Shown here: positions 1-3,953 of the stretch, in pieces
Layout: each line of letters opens with the position of its first letter
Numbering within the stretch: position 1 is the stretch's first letter
NCBI GenBank assembly: GCA_016209665.1
Contig: JACQVT010000567.1
Coordinates: 1 to 5,658, forward strand
Length of the DNA: 5,658 bases
Reading direction: 5' to 3'
Source of the DNA: Planctomycetota bacterium
Lineage (GTDB): Bacteria; Planctomycetota; Phycisphaerae; UBA1845; PWPN01
Made by a program: the position numbers and the translations under genes
Notes under the pieces: model-generated
What the model saw: only the letters and a program-made list of their open reading frames with translations
What the model was told of the DNA's origin: nothing
The model's database searches: none

Positions 1-89
1 ATCGCACTCCGCGCGGGCGCGTCGCCACCCCGCGCGCGTACGAGTACTTCGGCCTTACGGCTCCCGGGAGGGATTCTCGTCTGTGGTAA
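1..89 (+). CDS. ruvB: RuvB, Holliday junction branch-migration ATPase (C-terminal end only)
   Basis: This is the 3' tail of a gene that starts before the window. Frame 3 gives 28 residues (codons from position 3) and stops with TAA at 87-89. The peptide begins RTPRGRVATPRAYEYFGL, which matches the nearly invariant end of RuvB (winged-helix DNA-binding domain, '..GF(L/I)QRTPRGR.AT..A..H.GL'). RuvB is the hexameric AAA+ motor that, with RuvA, drives branch migration of Holliday junctions in cytoplasmic recombination repair. A short extra tail (about ten residues, ending in RLW) follows the usual end. The next frame may begin at GTG 83, inside the last codons of ruvB, so the two could be translationally coupled. 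The motif is distinctive, but only the tail can be judged. Confidence 0.85.
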   Translation, partial: RTPRGRVATPRAYEYFGLTAPGRDSRLW

Positions 90-682
90 CCGCTCCGACC
101 GCGTCGCGCATGGCGCTTCGCCGCATTCGTATCTCCAGCATCGCTGCCTATGTGCCCCCAAGGGTCCTCACAAACGCCGACTTCGAGAAGATGGTCGATA
201 CCAACGACGAGTGGATCATGCAGCGCGTCGGGATCCGCGAGCGTCACGTTGTCGACCCCGGAGTCGCGACCTCGGATCTCGCCCGGGAGGCGTCGCTCAC
301 CGCCATCGAACGCGCCGGGCTGACGCCGGCGGACATCGACTACATCTCGGCCCACGGCACGGGCACCGAGGAGAACGACAAGATCGAGTCGCTGGCGATC
401 ATGGGGGTTTTCGGCGAGATCGCCCGCAAGGTGCCGATCAGCTCGATCAAGAGCATGATGGGCCACCTGATCGCCGCCGCGGGGGCGGTCGAGTTGATCA
501 CGTGCGTGCTGGCGATCCGCGACGGTGTGGTGCCGCCGACGATGAACTACTCCGAGGCCGACCCCAACTGTCCGCTGGACTACGTGCCGAACCAGGCCCG
601 CAAGGCGACGGTCGACGCGGCCCTGAGCAACAGCTTCGGCTTCGGCGGACAAAACGACACGCTGGTGGTGACGCGAGTGTGA
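83..682 (+). CDS. FabH/FabF chimera: N-terminus of KASIII joined to C-terminus of KASII, probably inactive
   Basis: The 199-residue product joins two beta-ketoacyl-ACP synthase families of type II fatty-acid synthesis. Residues about 16-80 read as the start of FabH: YVPPRVLTNADFEKMVDT, then DEWI.QR.GIRERH and ATSDLA.EA. From about residue 84 it reads as the end of FabF: AHGTGT (His91), KSMMGHLIAAAG (Lys123, His128), DGVVPPT, CPLDYVPN and NSFGFGGQN. The switch lies within GLTPADIDYI (317-346), where both families have nearly the same residues. FabH is normally about 320 residues and FabF about 410. The central parts of both are missing, including either nucleophilic cysteine; Cys141 and Cys163 are not at the active-site positions. 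The start is uncertain: GTG 83 has GGGAGG at 66-71 and overlaps ruvB, while ATG 110 better fits the usual FabH length but lacks a Shine-Dalgarno sequence. It could be a deletion remnant or an assembly misjoin. An active enzyme is unlikely. Confidence 0.8.
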   Translation: MVTAPTASRMALRRIRISSIAAYVPPRVLTNADFEKMVDTNDEWIMQRVGIRERHVVDPGVATSDLAREASLTAIERAGLTPADIDYISAHGTGTEENDKIESLAIMGVFGEIARKVPISSIKSMMGHLIAAAGAVELITCVLAIRDGVVPPTMNYSEADPNCPLDYVPNQARKATVDAALSNSFGFGGQNDTLVVTRV

Positions 683-824
683 GCTGTCACCGGCGCCGCA
701 CGTGGCCGGATCATCACTGGAAAGGCCGGAAATCACCGACCGGCCGTGTAGGGTGTGCGTTACGGCGTTGCCCGGTCTGTTGGTAAACCCCCCGGGGGAC
801 CGACTGTCGATTGAAATCCCGCCT

Positions 825-833
825 TGTTATAAT
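825..833 (+). promoter_or_regulatory. Extended -10 promoter (TGtTATAAT) giving a leaderless hicB transcript
   Basis: TG-T-TATAAT at 825-833 is a perfect -10 hexamer (828-833) with the TGn extension, which can compensate for a missing -35. No -35 lies at the normal distance; TTGAAA at 811-816 is only 11 bp away. With the usual six or so bases between the -10 box and the start point, transcription would begin at about 840, which is the A of the hicB ATG. No Shine-Dalgarno sequence precedes that ATG, which agrees with leaderless translation. The start point is inferred. Confidence 0.6.
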
Positions 834-839
834 ACCCGC

Positions 840-1076
840 ATGAGGAACGAATTTACCGCCATCATCGAGCAGGACGAGGGCTGGTTCATCGCCTACTGTC
901 CTGAGGTGCCCGGCGCGAACGGCCAGGGGCGGACCAAGGATGAAGCCATCAGCAGCCTGGGCTCGGCCATCGAGATGATTCTCGACCAGCGCCGCGAGGA
1001 AGCTGTTCGCCGGCAAACCTCGGCGGCGGTTACGGTCGTTCAAAAGATCGTGTCGAACCTGTTCGCCAGAAGGTGA
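840..1076 (+). CDS. HicB-family antitoxin-like protein (solitary)
   Basis: The 78-residue protein begins MRNEFTAIIEQDEGWFIAYC and continues PEVPGANGQGRTKDEAISSL. This is the compact HicB (UPF0150) fold: a partial RNase-H-like beta-alpha-beta domain that in HicAB pairs binds and inhibits the mRNA-cleaving toxin HicA. The conserved core spans residues 1-56, ending in the ILDQRREEA helix. Relatives of this size then usually run through a short 'RETVTV'-like end; here the tail is QTSAAVTVVQKIVSNLFARR, which looks divergent. The open frame extends upstream to 702, but homology begins exactly at ATG 840, just after a TATAAT box, so that start is preferred. No HicA-like frame is seen on either side, so this is an orphan. 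Its last 37 bp overlap the 3' end of the opposite-strand gene at 1040-1627. Family assignment is strong; an antitoxin role without a toxin is uncertain. Confidence 0.82.
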   Translation: MRNEFTAIIEQDEGWFIAYCPEVPGANGQGRTKDEAISSLGSAIEMILDQRREEAVRRQTSAAVTVVQKIVSNLFARR

Positions 1077-1627
1077 AGAAATCTAATTAGCTGCACGCCG
1101 AGAGGCTTGCGCATCCGGCTCAGAAGCCGAAAGCTGTAGTGTGCTGGAACATACCAGATCTCGTTTCCCAGCGAATCCCGGCCCGGCCACGGGTATTCCA
1201 CATTGGCTTTCTCGACGATGGACCCGACCTGCGGATGTAGCTCCTCTATCTCTCGGCAAAGTGAGCGCACATCGCGCAAGAACCGCTTGTAGGCATCGAA
1301 ATCTCGCCAACCCAGCCTTGCGGCGATATGGCGGGCTCGCAAGTGATGCGGGATCGCTGAGAAAGCCCTATGTGTGTACTTGTCCCAGCCGGTGTTCCCG
1401 GATCGGAGGAAAATGGCCTTGGCTATGTTCTCGGTGGCCATCTGCAGAAAATGGAGAGCGTGTGCTTCAGGAATGTTGTTCTCGAATGCGCTGCCTGAAT
1501 TGTCGGCAGGCCTTTGAGAGAAACCACCGAGTGGGGTGCCGGGCGTCGCCGAGGGTTGGCCAGCAAGGTACTCATAGACTTCGAGCTGGCTGCGCCCCTG
1601 CTCAAGGTGTGCTAGATCCTCGGTCAT
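1040..1627 (-). CDS. Hypothetical HEPN-like all-helical protein, second gene of a two-gene cassette
   Basis: The 195-residue protein starts at ATG 1627, whose ATGA overlaps the stop of the upstream gene. The frame stays open to 1705, but the overlap makes the internal ATG the likely start. It is mostly helical: a first helix (3-22), a Pro/Gly/Ser-rich linker (24-50), then HALHFLQMATENIAKAIFLR (56-75) followed by YTHRAF (84-89). That spacing resembles HEPN domains, where an 'A.E...KA...' helix is followed by 'TH.L'. A later stretch, NVEYPW...WYVPAHYSF (142-166), also resembles the region after the core in some HEPN proteins. HEPN proteins are often RNases of toxin-antitoxin or abortive-infection systems with an R-x(4-6)-H motif. 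One such match is R125-H131 (REIEELH), but short matches arise by chance and its place in the fold is unproven. Local GC (48-55% in two sampled lines) is low. Existence of the gene is likely; HEPN membership is a tentative reading. Confidence 0.6.
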   Translation of the reverse strand: MTEDLAHLEQGRSQLEVYEYLAGQPSATPGTPLGGFSQRPADNSGSAFENNIPEAHALHFLQMATENIAKAIFLRSGNTGWDKYTHRAFSAIPHHLRARHIAARLGWRDFDAYKRFLRDVRSLCREIEELHPQVGSIVEKANVEYPWPGRDSLGNEIWYVPAHYSFRLLSRMRKPLGVQLIRFLHLLANRFDTIF

Positions 1628-2016
1628 TGCGGCCAGATCTGGTACCTGTCGTCGGTTCTCCACTTGCCACCGATCCGGAGATCGCCCGCAAGAATCCGTT
1701 CCCACTCCGCTTCGGTGACTAGTGCGACTGAGCTACGAAACGGAAAATCGTCGGAGGGACGCAGGGTCACAACCGGAACCACAAGCTTGGCCTGCGCAGG
1801 CCCCTCGCCCGGCCCGGGATCCATCCGAGCCGCGTAGCGGGTGGAATCAACGTTCTCGGGGAAACTGTTGCTGATCTCCACAAGCCGTACTTCTTGCCTG
1901 GTGGGATCAGGAAAGCAATAGACCCTGATGGGGAACTGCACTTCCTCCGCATGAGATCGAGCCAGCACTGAGCAGGCGTCCTCGTAGGTCTGCGGGATAT
2001 GTTCCAGGTCAGCCAT
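1624..2016 (-). CDS. Hypothetical 130-residue protein, first gene of the cassette
   Basis: I do not recognise this family. The protein starts at ATG 2016, preceded by GAGG at 2026-2029 (nine-base spacing); an in-frame GTG at 2031 would add five residues. It has no signal peptide or membrane segment, so it is probably cytoplasmic. Visible segments are an N-terminal helix (8-26, TYEDACSVLARSHAEEV), a strand-rich part with IRVYCFPDPTRQEVRLVEIS (30-49), a Gly/Pro-rich loop (66-76), then LRPSDDFPFRSSVALVTEAE (85-104) continuing WERILAGDL, and a short tail ending WPQ. The 'VRLVEIS..FPE' and 'DFPF.SSVALVT..EWE' blocks look like a compact domain that might sense or bind the partner. Its TGA shares an ATGA with the next gene, which implies tight co-translation and possibly a complex. 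Its own promoter lies just upstream. A role as antitoxin or regulator of the HEPN-like protein is inferred from layout only. Confidence 0.68.
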   Translation of the reverse strand: MADLEHIPQTYEDACSVLARSHAEEVQFPIRVYCFPDPTRQEVRLVEISNSFPENVDSTRYAARMDPGPGEGPAQAKLVVPVVTLRPSDDFPFRSSVALVTEAEWERILAGDLRIGGKWRTDDRYQIWPQ

Positions 2017-2025
2017 GGTCACCAC

Positions 2026-2030
2026 CCTCA
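2026..2030 (-). promoter_or_regulatory. Shine-Dalgarno site that favours ATG 2016
   Basis: On the minus strand TGAGG (2030-2026) followed by nine bases precedes ATG 2016. Because GTG 2031 lies before this site and has no equally good site of its own, it supports the shorter start for the first gene of the cassette. Confidence 0.5.
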
Positions 2031-2066
2031 CTGGGTCAGCGAGGCCAATCCACGCCAGCCCCCTTT

Positions 2067-2095
2067 ATTCTACGACTCCGGCCGAGACCGTTCAA
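2067..2095 (-). promoter_or_regulatory. Sigma70-type promoter of the two-gene cassette
   Basis: Read on the minus strand, TTGAAC (2095-2090; four of six to TTGACA) is followed after exactly 17 bp by TAGAAT (2072-2067; five of six to TATAAT). Transcription would start near 2060, leaving a leader of about 44 bases with a Shine-Dalgarno sequence before ATG 2016. In such GC-rich DNA an AT-rich hexamer pair with ideal spacing, pointing into a gene, is unlikely by chance. The promoter is inferred from sequence alone. Confidence 0.62.
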
Positions 2096-2101
2096 TGGCG
2101 T

Positions 2102-2122
2102 GGGCGGGTGGGTGGAATCGGG
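2102..2122 (+). other. G-quadruplex-forming motif between the divergent genes
   Basis: Four G-runs (2102-2104, 2106-2108, 2110-2112, 2120-2122) are separated by loops of 1, 1 and 7 bases, which satisfies the G3-N1-7 rule; further runs follow at 2114 and 2126. It lies seven bases upstream of the cassette -35 box and about 125 bp before eda. Such motifs occur by chance in GC-rich DNA, so function is only possible. Confidence 0.35.
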
Positions 2123-2247
2123 ATCGGGGCGTGGACCGCTGTGGGGGGTTCGCAATCTGCTCCGGTTGGCAGTAGCATACTTCGCTGAGTGTGGAAGCCG
2201 GCACGGACGAGCACGCACGCGCGGGTTCTCTCATGAGAAGCAGAGCC

Positions 2248-2895
2248 ATGCGAACTGCGGAGGTCCCCGAACAAATCGAAGCCACGGGCGTCGTGGCGAT
2301 CATTCGGGCCGCGAGTAGCGGCGAGTTGATCGACGTGGTCAACGCTCTGCGCGAGGGCGGGGTGACTTGCATCGAGGTGACGATGACCACGCCCAACGCG
2401 CTGGACGTGATCCGGGCGGCCCGGGAGAAGGTGGGCGAGGCGGCGGCCATCGGCGTGGGGACGGTGCTGGACGCGGAAACGGCGCGGGCGGCGATCCTGG
2501 CCGGGGCCCAGTTCGTCGTGGCGCCGATCGTCGATCTGCCGACGATCGAGCTGTGCAGGCGGTACAGCGTGCCCGTGTTGCCGGGGGCGCTGACGCCCAC
2601 GGAGATCGTGCGGGCGTGGCAGGCGGGTGCGGAATTTGTCAAGGTGTTTCCGACCGGCAGCCTCGGCTCGCAGTATCTGACCGACCTTCGCGGGCCGCTG
2701 CCGCACATCCGGCTGGTTCCGACCGGCGGCATCACGCTGGAGAACGCGGACGAGTTTATCCGGGCCGGGGCCAGCGCGCTGGGCGTCGGTTCGGCCCTGG
2801 TCCGCAAGGACTGGCTCAAGAAGCGGGATTTCGCAGCCATCAAGCAGGCTGCCGGCCAATGGCTGCAAGCCGTCAAGCAGGCTCGTGAATCCTGA
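2248..2895 (+). CDS. eda: KDPG/KHG aldolase (2-dehydro-3-deoxy-phosphogluconate / 4-hydroxy-2-oxoglutarate aldolase)
   Basis: This is a 215-residue class I aldolase with a TIM barrel, the usual family length. It splits 2-keto-3-deoxy-6-phosphogluconate into pyruvate and glyceraldehyde-3-phosphate (Entner-Doudoroff and uronate catabolism) and may also cleave 4-hydroxy-2-oxoglutarate. Visible motifs are VVAIIR (15-20), GGVTCIEVTM with catalytic Glu43, GVGTVLD with Thr72, GAQFVVAP (86-93), VPVLPGALTPTE (108-119), FVKVFPTG with the Schiff-base Lys132, PTGGIT (158-163, phosphate site) and ALGVGSALV (177-185). These correspond to E. coli Eda Glu45, Thr73 and Lys133. The frame is open from GTG 2191, but homology starts near ATG 2248, which has a weak GAGAAG (2235-2240) before it; ATG 2233 is the alternative. 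The last 11 bp overlap the next gene. A relative such as 2-dehydro-3-deoxy-6-phosphogalactonate aldolase cannot be excluded. No convincing promoter was found upstream. Confidence 0.92.
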   Translation: MRTAEVPEQIEATGVVAIIRAASSGELIDVVNALREGGVTCIEVTMTTPNALDVIRAAREKVGEAAAIGVGTVLDAETARAAILAGAQFVVAPIVDLPTIELCRRYSVPVLPGALTPTEIVRAWQAGAEFVKVFPTGSLGSQYLTDLRGPLPHIRLVPTGGITLENADEFIRAGASALGVGSALVRKDWLKKRDFAAIKQAAGQWLQAVKQARES

Positions 2896-3763
2896 CCCCA
2901 ACGAGAACGAGCAGGCGCATCCCCGACACCGGCAGGCGTTCTGGCTGGCCGGTCGCTTTCTGCTGCCCTTCGATCCCGTCCGGTTGAGCGATGCTCCCGC
3001 GTGGCGGCGAGCGGCGGTCTGGCTGCCGGTGTGGGGGTTGTTGATCGGCATCGCCTACGCGGCGGCGTTCCGGATCGCGTGGTTGTGGCTCGGCGAGTAC
3101 CGAGGCGTGCGCGTGGCGCCGATGGTCCTGCTCCTCGTGCTGGACGCGGGATGGTTCGGCTATCGTCTGCTGGAGGGGGCGGCGCACGTGGTGGGATCGT
3201 GGCGGCGGACGCCGACGACTACGTCGCTGACGCCGCCGGCGGCGGGACAAGCGTCGCCGGCCGCGACGGTGTTGATCGTGCTCGGGCTGCTGGTCAAGTT
3301 CGCGCTGCTGGTGTCGCTGCCGGCCGGGGCCGTGTCGTGGCCGGCCGACTGGCGCGAGCACCTATGGATCGCGTATCCATACGTGATCTATCGCCCCCTG
3401 GTGTTGATGCCGGTCTGGGGCCGCTGGACGGTGCTGCTGGCCTCGAGCATCGGGCGGGTGTCGGCCGACGGGTCGCCGCGACTGCGCGAATTGGCCCGCG
3501 GAAACTCGATGGTCACGGTGATGACCTATTGGGCGGCGGCGACAGCCCTGACGGTGATGTATTGCAGTCCGTCCGGACGGCACGTGGCTTGGTCGATGCT
3601 GATCTCGCTGGGAATGCTGCTGATCGCGTACCTGGTCAGCTTCACGCTGGTGCGGCGATTCGGGGGACAGACCGAGTCGACGGTGACGGCGGCCGGTTGG
3701 CTGGTCGAGTTCGCATTCCTGCTCGCGTATCTGCCGGTGGCCAGGGCTATCTACTGGTACTAG
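2885..3763 (+). CDS. Polytopic membrane protein, degenerate CobS (cobalamin synthase)-like
   Basis: The 292-residue protein starts at GTG 2885, inside the end of eda (11-bp overlap, AGCAGG at 2875-2880), so it is probably co-translated with it. Hydrophobic segments lie at about 43-69, 78-96, 127-150, 161-187, 208-226, 234-256 and 268-288, with a Thr/Pro/Ala-rich loop at 109-126. Several blocks align with CobS, the inner-membrane enzyme that joins ribazole to adenosylcobinamide-GDP: 'WLPVWGLLIG' (46-55) with the CobS 'PLVGLLIG' region, 'LLVKFALL' (135-142), 'MPVWGRW' (175-181) with 'APVLGRW', and 'RRFGGQT...E' (257-275) with the terminal 'RR.GG.TGD..GA..E'. The CobS acidic signature LDGLADT-AD is LEGAAHV-VG here (96-104), so its aspartates are gone. 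Cobalamin synthase activity is therefore unlikely. It may be a divergent paralogue with another role, or the likeness may be only membrane composition. No cobalamin genes are nearby. Confidence 0.72.
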   Translation: MNPDPNENEQAHPRHRQAFWLAGRFLLPFDPVRLSDAPAWRRAAVWLPVWGLLIGIAYAAAFRIAWLWLGEYRGVRVAPMVLLLVLDAGWFGYRLLEGAAHVVGSWRRTPTTTSLTPPAAGQASPAATVLIVLGLLVKFALLVSLPAGAVSWPADWREHLWIAYPYVIYRPLVLMPVWGRWTVLLASSIGRVSADGSPRLRELARGNSMVTVMTYWAAATALTVMYCSPSGRHVAWSMLISLGMLLIAYLVSFTLVRRFGGQTESTVTAAGWLVEFAFLLAYLPVARAIYWY

Positions 3764-3796
3764 CTGAGGTTGCGGCAGCCTGGGATCTGTTCGGCG

Positions 3797-3835
3797 GGGC
3801 TGGCGTCGACACCGGGCATCATTCACGGCCAGCCC
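3797..3835 (+). terminator. Inverted repeat, possible terminator after the eda operon
   Basis: GGGCTGGC (3797-3804) and GCCAGCCC (3828-3835) can form a perfect eight-base-pair stem with a 23-base loop, 33 bases after the stop of the membrane-protein gene. A short T-run (TTTT at 3849-3852) follows only 13 bases later, so it is not a classical intrinsic terminator. It may be a processing or attenuation hairpin, or chance. Confidence 0.3.
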
Positions 3836-3941
3836 GCAGGGCCTTCAGTTTTCGTTCAGCTTTCTCCGATGAGTGCGCTTGCCGGAGGATCCGGCCGTGC
3901 GATTCTCGCCGGGATCGGCACGCGATCCATCCTCGACACGC

Positions 3942-3949
3942 GAGGGAGG
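3942..3949 (+). promoter_or_regulatory. Shine-Dalgarno site fixing the TPR protein start
   Basis: GAGGGAGG lies 4-11 bases before ATG 3954. It supports this start over the in-frame upstream start at 3873, which would put 27 charged residues before an otherwise normal signal peptide. Two small hairpins (GCCGGA/TCCGGC at 3881-3895 and CGTGC/GCACG around 3896-3926) precede it; their meaning is unclear. Confidence 0.6.
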
Positions 3950-3953
3950 CAGG

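Noticed and set aside
724..745. GGCCGG/CCGGCC hairpin as a terminator after the chimera
   Set aside because: The stem is only six pairs with a ten-base loop and no T-run after it, which is common by chance at this GC content.
811..816. TTGAAA as the -35 box of the hicB promoter
   Set aside because: It is only 11 bp from TATAAT, too close for a sigma70 pair. The TGn extension is the better explanation.
702..839. Upstream extension of hicB to ATG 702
   Set aside because: Family similarity begins exactly at Met 840. The added 46 residues would cross the TATAAT box and resemble nothing.
683..839. Search for a hicA toxin gene beside hicB
   Set aside because: The 157-base gap is too short, and its frames contain stops or lack the G.H/W motifs of HicA. 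The other side is taken by the opposite-strand gene.
1054..1090. CGAACCTGTTCG and CTAATTAG palindromes at the hicB / HEPN-like junction as a bidirectional terminator or insertion site
   Set aside because: Both are short; the first lies inside both coding regions and neither is followed by T-runs. No matching direct repeats were found at the far end of the cassette near 2030-2100.
1141..1722. Plus-strand open frame opposite the HEPN-like gene
   Set aside because: The minus-strand pair has an ATGA overlap, a promoter and a Shine-Dalgarno site. The plus frame has a biased composition and no start signals.
2092..3051. Long minus-strand open frame (319 codons) and a second one at 2070-2876
   Set aside because: Both lie opposite eda, which has full family motifs. 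The translations are Arg/Pro/His-rich, as expected for antisense frames in GC-rich DNA.
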